Below are positions 51,470 to 59,360 of a DNA stretch of 64,000 nt, one piece after another; the first letter of the stretch is position 1, and each line of letters starts with the position of its first letter. The stretch is taken from assembly GCF_030440595.1 (NCBI RefSeq), contig NZ_CP047452.1, forward strand, positions 2,542,001-2,606,000, in the 5' to 3' direction. A model generated the notes under the pieces. That model had not been told where the DNA came from and ran no database searches. It saw only the letters and a list, made by a program, of their open reading frames with translations. The position numbers and the translations under genes are program-made. This DNA comes from Corynebacterium glucuronolyticum DSM 44120. GTDB lineage: Bacteria; Actinomycetota; Actinomycetes; Mycobacteriales; Mycobacteriaceae.

Positions 51470-52720
51470 TTAGCGCACTCGCCTCCCGTGAGCGAGATCG
51501 ATGAGGTGACGAAGGACATCGCCACCCGAGGAACGCAGGCCACTGTGCTCGTGCTCGCTGGTCACGTACGTCTTGACGCCGGGCAGGAGCTTCGCGGTTT
51601 CCAGCGAGAACTCGAGGGGCACGTAGCAATCGTTGACGTAGACGGCGGCGGCACCGGTGGCACCGGAATTGCGCAGCGCCTCGGCGTCGTAGATTGACGG
51701 CCACTCGACCTGGGCGACCTTGTCCACGACCTCCTTCCAGGGCTTAAACGCCGGGACAGTGTCCGCCCACTCGCGGCGCACGTGCTCGCCGGTGAGGAGC
51801 GTGGGGTCGTCCTTCCACGCGTCCGGCAGGGTGCGCTCGGCGGACCAGTTGGTGACGAAGCCGTCGGAGTAGCTCGACTCGTGGATGATGTAATACAGCG
51901 GGTTGCGGCCGCCGAACGGCAGGGCGTGCGCGAGATCGTAGGCGAACGCGTTGGTTTCCGGATCGAGTTCCAGCAGGTCATGGAGGACAATCCAGCCGTT
52001 GTCCGCGCCCAGGAGGTGGCCGAGGGAGCGGATGCGCGACGGGGAGACGACCTCGCCAGTGGGGAGTTTTATCTCTTGGTCCTCGGCGCGTTTTACCAGG
52101 TCCCGGACCTTGTCGCGGTGCGCGGGGAAGCGGCGGTAGTAGGCCTCGGTGTAGGCGCGGACCTTCTCGTAGCACAGCGCGTAGACGTCGTCGGGGTGGT
52201 GGCCGACGGCGGAGAGTCCGCCAGTGAAGTACGCGTTGTCGATGCTGTCTGGGAATACAGACAAATACGCAAGCGTGGTGAAGCCGCCGAAGGATTGGCC
52301 GAGGGTATTCCACGTTTTTGCGCCGAGGTGCTCGCGGAAAGCCTCGGCATCCTTGACGATGGAATCGGCGCGCAGGTGGGTGCAGTATTCCGCCAGGTAG
52401 TCGGCACCTTTGGGGAGGTCTTTATCGCCGATGGGCGTGGACTTTCCGGTTCCACGCTGGTCAAGCATGACGACGCGGTAGTGCTCAAGCGCCACGTCGA
52501 GCCAGTCCGGGTTCGTCGGCGAATGGGTCACGCGCGGGGCCTCGGAACCGGGCCCACCCTGCAGGAACGTGAGGTAGGGCAGGTCCTCGCCGCCGGGGCG
52601 CGTGACGACGGAGGCGAAGATGTCGATCGTCCGTTTATCGTCGGGATCGTCCCAGTTCAGCGGCACGTTCAGGGTGTGGTCGTCGATGCGGAGGTCCGCG
52701 ATGTAGCGTGTTGTCGTCAT
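51470..52720 (-). CDS. pip: Proline iminopeptidase-like alpha/beta hydrolase (S33)
   Basis: A 416-residue serine peptidase. The oxyanion region LTFLQGGPGSEAPR and VVMLDQRGTGKSTPI precede the nucleophile elbow LGQSFGGFTTLAYL (Ser143). The C-terminal catalytic His lies in SEHEHSGLRSSG. The GGPG...DQRGTG pattern is typical of S33 prolyl aminopeptidases, which remove N-terminal proline. TAGGCT on the minus strand (52734-52729) is 8 nt before ATG 52720. Operon with the aminotransferase. Confidence 0.88.
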   Translation of the reverse strand: MTTTRYIADLRIDDHTLNVPLNWDDPDDKRTIDIFASVVTRPGGEDLPYLTFLQGGPGSEAPRVTHSPTNPDWLDVALEHYRVVMLDQRGTGKSTPIGDKDLPKGADYLAEYCTHLRADSIVKDAEAFREHLGAKTWNTLGQSFGGFTTLAYLSVFPDSIDNAYFTGGLSAVGHHPDDVYALCYEKVRAYTEAYYRRFPAHRDKVRDLVKRAEDQEIKLPTGEVVSPSRIRSLGHLLGADNGWIVLHDLLELDPETNAFAYDLAHALPFGGRNPLYYIIHESSYSDGFVTNWSAERTLPDAWKDDPTLLTGEHVRREWADTVPAFKPWKEVVDKVAQVEWPSIYDAEALRNSGATGAAAVYVNDCYVPLEFSLETAKLLPGVKTYVTSEHEHSGLRSSGGDVLRHLIDLAHGRRVR

Positions 52721-52890
52721 AGTTACCTAGCCTACGCTTGTCGACGGGGGTAGCCGGGGGTTACGGTCACCACCTATCTCCCCCTCTCTGAACTGCAGTT
52801 ATAACGTATTGACACTTGCTTTTCTAGGTGCTACCAGCGGGGATCGGCATCAGTTTTGCAATTCTTCGCGCAGGCGTAGGATTCCGCACC

Positions 52891-54741
52891 ATGCGCAAGT
52901 ATGGTTTCGCCTCCGGCGCGGCTATGGTAGCTGCGCTCGGTGTCGTCTTTGGCGACATTGGCACAAGCCCCCTGTACACACTGCAATCCGTATTTTCCCT
53001 AGAAGATGGTGCCATCGCACCAACACAAGCAAACATTTATGGCATCGTGTCCACCATCGTGTGGGCGCTCATCATCATCGTCACCGTCAAATACGTGCGC
53101 TTCGTCATGAGCGCAGACAACGGCGGTGAGGGTGGCATCCTTGCCCTGACAGAGCTCGTCTACCGCTCCGTCTCCCAGCACAAACCGTGGGCGCTCGCGC
53201 TCGGGATCGTCGGCGCGAGCCTGTTCTACGGCGATTCCGTCATCACGCCCGCAGTCTCCGTCATGAGCGCGGTTGAGGGCATCGGGATCGTCGATCCGCA
53301 GCTCTCCCGCCTCGTCGTGCCGGTCGGCGCGGCGATCCTCATCGTCCTGTTTGTGGCCCAACGCTACGGGACTGCCGTGGTGGCGAAGGCCTTCGGGCCG
53401 GTCATGGTCGTGTGGTTTGGGCTGCTCGCGTTTTTGGGCATCGTGCAGATCGCCGCGCATCCCGGGGTGCTGCGGGCGCTATCCCCCACGTACGCGGTGG
53501 GGTTCATCGTCGGCGCGCCGGGCCTCGCGTTTTTGGCCTTCGGCTCGATCGTGCTGGCGGTCACCGGCGCCGAGGCGCTCTACGCGGATATCGGCCACTT
53601 TGGGCGAACCCCGATTAGGCGCGCGTGGGTGTACCTTGTGCTCCCCGCCCTCGTCCTGAACTACCTGGGGCAGGCCGGCATGCTCGTCGACCACCCGGAG
53701 CGCATAACCAACCCCTTCTTCCTCATGGTTCCCAGCTGGGCGACGGTGCCCCTCGTCTGCGTGGCCACCCTGGCCACAGTGATCGCCGCCCAGGCCGTCA
53801 TCACCGGCGCGTTTTCAGTGTCCAAGCAGGCACAATCGGTGGGACTCCTGCCGCGCCTGGCGATCCGGCAGACGTCCAACAAAGAACGTGGCCAGATCTA
53901 CATTCCGGCAGTGAACTGGTTGCTCTTCGCTGGGGTGATGGTTCTGCTCGTCGTGTTCCAATCGTCGGCAAGGCTAGCGACAGCCTACGGCCTGGCCGTG
54001 ACAGGGACCTTCCTCATGACAACCTCACTGTTTACCTGGTACGCGGCGACGGTGAGGCACTGGAAACCGTGGCGCGTGGTGGCCTTTGCCACAGGCTTCG
54101 GCGTGATCGAGATTGCCCTGTTCAGCGCCAACGCTGTCAAGCTGTTCCTCGGCGGGTGGATCCCACTCACCATCGGTGTCACCATCATCTTCACCATGCT
54201 GACGTGGCGGCACGGCATGCGGATGCTCATCGCCCGACGCAAGGAAATCACGATCGGGTGGGGGGACGTGCACGCGCCCGTCACCGTACCCGGCACCGCC
54301 ATCTACCTGCACCTCAACCACGACACCCCGCCGAGCGCCCTGGAAACCAATGTGCGGTTCAACCACTGCCTGCATGAACACAACATCATCGTGCGCGTGG
54401 TCACCTCCAGCTGGCCGCGGGTGCTTCGCTCGCAGCGGGTCACCGTGGATAAGGTGATAGGCGACGGGCACATCACGTTTGTCACGCTCACCTACGGTTT
54501 CTTCGAAACCCCCGACGTGCCGGAGGCCCTGCCCTTGCTGCGGCGCGCGGGTGTGGCCGTGGATGACAAGCCGTTCTACTTCACCGGGCGGATGATGCTG
54601 GTGAACGGGCCGAACACGGAAATGACGCGGTTGCGGAAGAAGGTATTCGCGTTCCTGTACCGCACGCAGGCGCAGCCGGTAAGCTATTTTCGGCTCCCCG
54701 CCACGCGCACCGTCAACTACACCTCGAGGCTCATTTTGTAA
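52891..54741 (+). CDS. kup: Kup-type potassium uptake protein
   Basis: A 616-residue K+/H+ symporter. The N-terminal signature ALGVVFGDIGTSPLYTLQSVF is intact, followed by GGEGGILALTELV and SLFYGDSVITPAVSVMSAVEG. Twelve membrane helices and a C-terminal cytosolic domain of about 170 residues complete it, close to the usual 620-residue length. The start is ATG 52891, 8 nt after TAGGAT (52877-52882). A longer reading from 52828 is less likely. Overlaps the next gene by one base. Confidence 0.95.
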   Translation: MRKYGFASGAAMVAALGVVFGDIGTSPLYTLQSVFSLEDGAIAPTQANIYGIVSTIVWALIIIVTVKYVRFVMSADNGGEGGILALTELVYRSVSQHKPWALALGIVGASLFYGDSVITPAVSVMSAVEGIGIVDPQLSRLVVPVGAAILIVLFVAQRYGTAVVAKAFGPVMVVWFGLLAFLGIVQIAAHPGVLRALSPTYAVGFIVGAPGLAFLAFGSIVLAVTGAEALYADIGHFGRTPIRRAWVYLVLPALVLNYLGQAGMLVDHPERITNPFFLMVPSWATVPLVCVATLATVIAAQAVITGAFSVSKQAQSVGLLPRLAIRQTSNKERGQIYIPAVNWLLFAGVMVLLVVFQSSARLATAYGLAVTGTFLMTTSLFTWYAATVRHWKPWRVVAFATGFGVIEIALFSANAVKLFLGGWIPLTIGVTIIFTMLTWRHGMRMLIARRKEITIGWGDVHAPVTVPGTAIYLHLNHDTPPSALETNVRFNHCLHEHNIIVRVVTSSWPRVLRSQRVTVDKVIGDGHITFVTLTYGFFETPDVPEALPLLRRAGVAVDDKPFYFTGRMMLVNGPNTEMTRLRKKVFAFLYRTQAQPVSYFRLPATRTVNYTSRLIL

Positions 54742-55808
54742 TGCTGAAAAAGGTCACGGCCGTATTGGTCTTGCTCTGTGTGGCGCTCATGGGCACCCTG
54801 TCACCAGTTAGTGTGTTCATGCGGACGTGGCCGGTGTTGTTGTTTTTGCTCATTATGACGGCCGTATCCGCGGTGCTTGACCAGCACGGCGTGTTCGACG
54901 GTGTGGCCGCGTGGCTCGTGCGCCGGACCGACGGTCGACCAGCTCTCGCCTTCGGATTCTTGTGCTTTGTTGTCACAACGATATTGAGCCTGGACACCAC
55001 AATCGTGCTGCTCACGCCCGTGGCGCTGACGCTTGCGAAACGCGGGCGGGTGTCCGCACTGCCGTACCTCTTCATCACCGTGTGGGTGGCCAACACCGGC
55101 AGCCTGCTCTTGCCCGTGTCGAATCTGACCAACCTATTGGCGCAGCAGGAGGCGGGCCTCACGGCGATAGAGTTCATGGCCGTGATGGCGCTCCCCCAAC
55201 TGTTCGTGCTGGTTGTGGTGGCGCTCGTGTTCGTGCTGTTTTTCAGAAAACAGGTTGTTCCGGTTAGTGCATTTACGGCCCCACCCGTGCGGTTCACACC
55301 GTATGCGCTGGCCATCGGCGCGTTCACCGTGGCGATCCTTCTCGGCGTGGCCCCGTGGATCGCGGCTGCTGGGTTATTAGCGATTCTCTTGGCAATCCGC
55401 CCCGTGCCGTTTGTGAGGGCGCTCCCCTGGACGATGGCGTTGTTTGCGCTGGCGCTGTTCATCCTCATGGACGGGATATCCATGGATGTCCTCGCCCCAC
55501 TGATCGAACTGCCGCCGTTTACACAACAGGTGGCGTTTGCGGCGGCGGGTGCGGGGCTCGCAAACCTGACCAATAATCTCCCCGCCTACCTGGCGCTAGA
55601 GACCATGGCGCCGACCGTCCCCCTGCTCATTGGCGTGAACGCGGGTCCGCTCATCACGCCGTGGGCATCCCTTGCCAACCTGCTGTGGATGACGCTCGCC
55701 GCCGCGAAGGGCGTGCGGATTCCACTCCGCTTGTTTATCGCATCAGGTCTCGTGCTCGTCCCGCTGGTTATTGTTGCGGGGTGTTTAGGGCTTCAAGTGC
55801 TGGGTTAA
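54741..55808 (+). CDS. ArsB/NhaD/SLC13-type ion transporter
   Basis: A 355-residue membrane protein with about ten helices of the ion-transporter superfamily. Two half-repeats each carry a re-entrant motif: SLDTTIVLLTPVALTLAKRG with TGSLLLPVSNLTNLLA, and AGAGLANLTNNLPAYLAL. This is typical of ArsB or dicarboxylate/Na+ transporters; the substrate is open. ATG 54741 overlaps the kup stop (TAATG), so both are co-translated and might act in ion homeostasis together. It is shorter than most family members (about 420). Confidence 0.85.
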   Translation: MLKKVTAVLVLLCVALMGTLSPVSVFMRTWPVLLFLLIMTAVSAVLDQHGVFDGVAAWLVRRTDGRPALAFGFLCFVVTTILSLDTTIVLLTPVALTLAKRGRVSALPYLFITVWVANTGSLLLPVSNLTNLLAQQEAGLTAIEFMAVMALPQLFVLVVVALVFVLFFRKQVVPVSAFTAPPVRFTPYALAIGAFTVAILLGVAPWIAAAGLLAILLAIRPVPFVRALPWTMALFALALFILMDGISMDVLAPLIELPPFTQQVAFAAAGAGLANLTNNLPAYLALETMAPTVPLLIGVNAGPLITPWASLANLLWMTLAAAKGVRIPLRLFIASGLVLVPLVIVAGCLGLQVLG

Positions 55809-55819
55809 CCGTTCCCTTT

Positions 55820-55889
55820 ACTTTTTGCAGCAGATTTCACGGAAACCCCATTAATTTCAGGGGTTTGGGACGAATCTGCTGCAAAAAGT
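55820..55889. terminator. Long inverted repeat between converging genes
   Basis: ACTTTTTGCAGCAGATT (55820-55836) and AATCTGCTGCAAAAAGT (55873-55889) form a perfect 17-bp stem. An inner AAACCCC/GGGGTTT stem (55843-55849 and 55860-55866) continues it. The T/A runs at the outer ends do not follow the usual terminator layout on either strand, but the location between converging genes fits a bidirectional terminator. Confidence 0.7.
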
Positions 55890-55895
55890 GAAGCG

Positions 55896-56477
55896 CTACT
55901 CGAACTCGATGTTGTTGAGGGCGGAGTTCACCGTGCCGACGAGCACGCCGAGGGCGGTGACGGGCATGGCGAGGATACCAAGGCCGATGCCCCAGGCCGG
56001 GGAATCGTCGCCCTCGGTGTAGCGGGCAAGCTCGGCAAGGGTGGCCAGGGAGAACGCCTGGAGGCCCAGGGTCTGAGCAGACAGGGAGGCATCGATGGAC
56101 TTGTGGCGGTAGGCCTCGACAAGCGTGAAGGCGGTGAAGCCGAGGGTGACAAGGACGGGCACGGCGGCGGCGGGGCGCGCGGCTGTCAGACGATCCGGTC
56201 GCAGGTCGAAGCCCCAATGCGTGGGGAGTTTTCCGTCGCGCATGCCGACGAAGTGGCCGACGACGGCGATGAGGCCGGCTCCGGCAAGGGGTGCGTAGGT
56301 TAGTGCCTTGGAGACGGGGGCTGGGATGTGTTCTTGCAGGTCCGGGAGGGAATCGTCGGGGCGGATAAGGCCTGCCTTGACGGCGAGCTTACCGAGGTTC
56401 AAATCCCAGCCGACGCCGACGCGGCGCGGGACGAGCCAGTTCGGGTTTTCTGGGTCGAAGGCGGAGAAGCGGGTCAT
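55896..56477 (-). CDS. DUF5808-type membrane protein
   Basis: A 193-residue protein that begins with the short motif FDPENPNWLVPRRVGVGWDLN typical of DUF5808. At least three membrane helices follow (about 68-88, 115-135, 165-185). The start is ATG 56477, behind GGAAAGGA. It lies 2 bp downstream of a PadR-family repressor gene, so both form a unit of regulator and membrane protein that is common in Gram-positive bacteria. Function unknown. Confidence 0.85.
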   Translation of the reverse strand: MTRFSAFDPENPNWLVPRRVGVGWDLNLGKLAVKAGLIRPDDSLPDLQEHIPAPVSKALTYAPLAGAGLIAVVGHFVGMRDGKLPTHWGFDLRPDRLTAARPAAAVPVLVTLGFTAFTLVEAYRHKSIDASLSAQTLGLQAFSLATLAELARYTEGDDSPAWGIGLGILAMPVTALGVLVGTVNSALNNIEFE

Positions 56478-56479
56478 GA

Positions 56480-56794
56480 TTAATCCTTTCCTACCAGCGC
56501 GGATACGCTGGCGCTGAAGCGTTGCCATTGGGAGGTGAGGTCGGTGAGGTGGTTTTTGCCGGAGGTAGTGACGGTGTAAATCTTCCGCGGGGGGCCGGAG
56601 GGTGACGGCTCCCAGGAAGTATCGACGTAGCCGGCCTTTTTCACGCGGGAAAGCAGCGGGTAGAGCGTGCCCTCGCTAACATCGAGATCTTTTGCAGCGA
56701 GACGCTCGAGAAGCTCGCCGCCGTAGGAGGGCTGTTTGGCGAGGAGAGTGAGAACGACCATCTCTAGCACCCCCTTGCGCAGTTGGGAATCCAT
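56480..56794 (-). CDS. PadR-family transcriptional regulator
   Basis: A 104-residue winged-helix regulator: LRKGVLEMVVLTLLAKQPSYG, then LLERLAAKDLDVSEGTLYPLLSRVKKAGYVDT with the wing PPRKIYTVTTSGKNHL. The short C-terminal helix marks the PadR-s2 type. The usual targets are its own operon, here the DUF5808 gene. Upstream ACATGGTACCTCGGTTAGCGATGTACTGCA contains ATGTAC-like palindromes, typical for PadR-s2 operators. ATG 56794 has AAAGGAC upstream. Confidence 0.92.
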   Translation of the reverse strand: MDSQLRKGVLEMVVLTLLAKQPSYGGELLERLAAKDLDVSEGTLYPLLSRVKKAGYVDTSWEPSPSGPPRKIYTVTTSGKNHLTDLTSQWQRFSASVSALVGKD

Positions 56795-56909
56795 ACAGTC
56801 CTTTCAGTAGCTTGCTTTACATGGTACCTCGGTTAGCGATGTACTGCAAGTGCGGGGGTCCGCGCGACGCTATACAGTGCTTCTTGCACCGCCAGCAAAG
56901 GAGCACGCA

Positions 56910-57110
56910 ATGCACACCATCAAATGGGGCTGGGCCATCCCCCTCCTCCTCGCCGCCATGATCTTCATGGGTGCCAGCAAAGCCGCAGAAAGCACCCTCA
57001 CCGCCAGAATCGTCTTCTTCGTCGGCACCTTATGCTTCGTCGTCGGCTGGCACATCTTTCGCGGTGACTACCCCGGAAACTGGGAGGATGAGGAAGAGCC
57101 GCGGCGATAG
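56910..57110 (+). CDS. Small membrane protein
   Basis: A 66-residue protein with two membrane helices (about 7-22 and 32-49) and an acidic tail (GNWEDEEEPRR). ATG 56910 follows AAAGGAG by 8 nt. It stands alone, divergent from the PadR gene. Function unknown. Confidence 0.72.
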   Translation: MHTIKWGWAIPLLLAAMIFMGASKAAESTLTARIVFFVGTLCFVVGWHIFRGDYPGNWEDEEEPRR

Positions 57111-57195
57111 TTTCGGTTACGGCGGGAACGTCAACGCCGGGGCATTGAACCCCACGCGCAGCTCAAGAAGCAGCGCATAGCGAAAACCGAGGGGG

Positions 57196-57687
57196 CTACT
57201 TTTTATGGGATGCCCCGTCATAGCCGTCGAGCTGCTCAATGATATGGGGAATCAGATCCCCAATGACACCGACCGTGTCCTTCACCCCACCACGGGAACC
57301 AGGTGCGTTGACGATCAGGGCGTTTCCACTGGTGCCCACCAACCCGCGGGACAAGCTCGCCTGCGGAGTCTTTTCCAACCCGGCAAGAAGAATCTGCACC
57401 TCAACCCCTCTTAGTTCTTTCTCGATGAACGGCTGAGTAGCTTCCGGCGTCAGGTCACGAGCACTCACACCTGTTCCGCCCGTGGTGAATATGAGGCGGT
57501 GCCCCGCGTCGAGGGCTTCACTGATGGCAGACCCCACAGTGTCAATCCCATCCTTGACCACAATCGGCGCATCACATTCCACGCCATATTTTCGCAGCAG
57601 CTCTACAGCAAGGGGTCCCGACTTATCTTTTCGCTCACCGCGCGAGGTCCGATCTGACACGGTGATTACAACTCCGGTGATTCCCAT
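57196..57687 (-). CDS. mog: Molybdopterin adenylyltransferase (MogA/MoaB type)
   Basis: A 163-residue enzyme that adenylates molybdopterin before molybdenum insertion. GVVITVSDRTSRGERKDKSG, LIFTTGGTGVSARDLTPEAT and NAPGSRGGVKDTVG cover the active site. ATG 57687 behind GGAGATGAAGG starts the protein; an upstream reading from 57744 lacks conserved sequence. It is divergent from narK, which fits, since NarG needs the cofactor. Confidence 0.93.
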   Translation of the reverse strand: MGITGVVITVSDRTSRGERKDKSGPLAVELLRKYGVECDAPIVVKDGIDTVGSAISEALDAGHRLIFTTGGTGVSARDLTPEATQPFIEKELRGVEVQILLAGLEKTPQASLSRGLVGTSGNALIVNAPGSRGGVKDTVGVIGDLIPHIIEQLDGYDGASHKK

Positions 57688-57744
57688 ACCTTCATCTCCA
57701 ATCAGCATCGGCATTGCGCTCCGCAACCATTGCCCGAAAGACAA

Positions 57745-57983
57745 CGTTGGTGGATACCCACCCGCATCCGCCCTACCAACTTTTCTCTGTGAACGTGAAA
57801 TTCTTGGAAGGTAACCCTAATTAGTTTCCCCCTTAAACCACCTTGAGCTTGGGTTATTTGACCTCGGCAAACGGCGATTCCAAATTTCATTATGTTATGT
57901 GAAACAATGATACCGCGAGGAGTTAATCTAGGTAATTCCGTACTAAATAATGTAAGCACAATCACATCGCTCCGGGAGGAAAA
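57745..57983. promoter_or_regulatory. Intergenic control region between mog and narK
   Basis: About 240 bp, AT-rich for this genome, with TGTGAAACAATGATAC at 57898 resembling one half of a GlxR/CRP-type site and TACTAAATAATG upstream of narK as a possible -10 region. GGGAGG precedes ATG 57984. No confident operator can be named; nar operons in corynebacteria are controlled by ArnR and GlxR. Confidence 0.4.
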
Positions 57984-59327
57984 ATGGCCGAAACTAACTC
58001 ACTGGATACATCCCAGCGAGTACTACATGGATGGGATCCGGAAGACCCAGCCACATGGGATTCCAAGATAGCCTGGCGAACTCTCATCATCTCCACGATT
58101 TCTTTAACTATCGGCTTCTGCGTGTGGTACCTCGTCTCGGCCATCGCACCGAAGCTCAACGAAATCGGATTTGATCTGTCAGCCACTCAGCTCTACTGGC
58201 TCGCAGCAGTTCCCGGACTATCCGGCGGCGTTGTGCGCCTCATTTATATGTTCCTCCCACCGATCATCGGAACGCGGAAGATGGTGGGATTCACCTCTTT
58301 ACTCTTCCTCATTCCTATGCTTGGCTGGTTCTTCGCAGTGCAGGATCCAACCACACCGTATTGGTGGCTCATCGTCCTTGCCCTCATGACGGGCATCGGT
58401 GGCGGATGCTTCTCCGGCTACATGCCGTCTACTGGATACTTCTTCCCCAAGGCAAAATCCGGTACAGCCCTTGGCTTGCAGGCAGGACTGGGCAACTTCG
58501 GTGTCTCCCTCATTCAGTTCCTCGGCCCATGGATCATGGGATTCGGCCTCTTCGGACTCGGGATGATTGCTCCCCAACGCACCGCTACCGGGGAACTGCT
58601 GTGGGTGCACAACGTTGGAATCTTCTTCGTTCCGTGGACAATCGTCATCGCCATTGTCGCCTTTATCTACCTCAAGGATGTTCCCGTACAGGCAAACATC
58701 AAGCAGCAGATGGATATCTTTGGCAACATCAACACGTGGGTGCTGACCGTTGTATACATCATGACCTTCGGTGCGTTTGCCGGATTTGCCGCACAGTTCG
58801 GGCTGCTGGTGAACAACACCTTCGGCCCGCAGAGTGAATTCGCATCGAGCGTGGATCCGGCAACCCTCCCGAAGGGTGCAAGCTTCGCCTTCCTCGCACC
58901 ACTCATCGGCGCTGGTGTCCGTGCACTGTGGGGTCCACTATGCGACAAGTTCGGCGGTGCGATCTGGACATTCATCGGCGGCGTAGGCATGACGATCTCG
59001 ACGGCGGTGGCAGCCATCTTCCTCAAGCCGGATTCACCGAGCGACTTCTGGCCGTTCCTCATTGCGATGCTGACCATGTTCTTCTTCACCGGCCTCGGCA
59101 ATGCTGGCACGTTCAAACAAATGCCGATGGTTCTGCCTAAGCGCCAGTCCGGTGGCGTTATCGGGTGGACCTCTGCCATCGCGTCGTTCAGTCCGTTCAT
59201 CGTCGGTGTGTTGCTGACCATGATGCACCCGGCGACGTTCTTCTGGGGCTGCGTCGTGTTCTTTGCCATCGCAACCACGTTGACCTGGATCTTCTACGCG
59301 CGCCCAGGTGCCCCATACCCGGGCTAA
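57984..59327 (+). CDS. narK: Nitrate/nitrite transporter NarK
   Basis: A 447-residue MFS transporter of the nitrate/nitrite porter family with 12 membrane helices. A cytosolic N-terminal stretch has HGWDPEDPATWDSKIAWRTL. Two glycine-rich nitrate signature segments are visible: GIGGGCFSGYMPSTGYFFPK with LGLQAGLGNFGVSL, and FFTGLGNAGTFKQMPMVLPK. It imports nitrate for the respiratory reductase encoded next. RBS GGGAGGAAAA lies before ATG 57984; narG follows by 33 bp. Confidence 0.96.
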   Translation: MAETNSLDTSQRVLHGWDPEDPATWDSKIAWRTLIISTISLTIGFCVWYLVSAIAPKLNEIGFDLSATQLYWLAAVPGLSGGVVRLIYMFLPPIIGTRKMVGFTSLLFLIPMLGWFFAVQDPTTPYWWLIVLALMTGIGGGCFSGYMPSTGYFFPKAKSGTALGLQAGLGNFGVSLIQFLGPWIMGFGLFGLGMIAPQRTATGELLWVHNVGIFFVPWTIVIAIVAFIYLKDVPVQANIKQQMDIFGNINTWVLTVVYIMTFGAFAGFAAQFGLLVNNTFGPQSEFASSVDPATLPKGASFAFLAPLIGAGVRALWGPLCDKFGGAIWTFIGGVGMTISTAVAAIFLKPDSPSDFWPFLIAMLTMFFFTGLGNAGTFKQMPMVLPKRQSGGVIGWTSAIASFSPFIVGVLLTMMHPATFFWGCVVFFAIATTLTWIFYARPGAPYPG

Positions 59328-59360
59328 ATGACCACAATTTGAAATGAAAAAGGACAAGTC

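Noticed and set aside
57896..57913. GlxR operator upstream of narK
   Set aside because: Only the TGTGA half matches; the TCACA half is missing.
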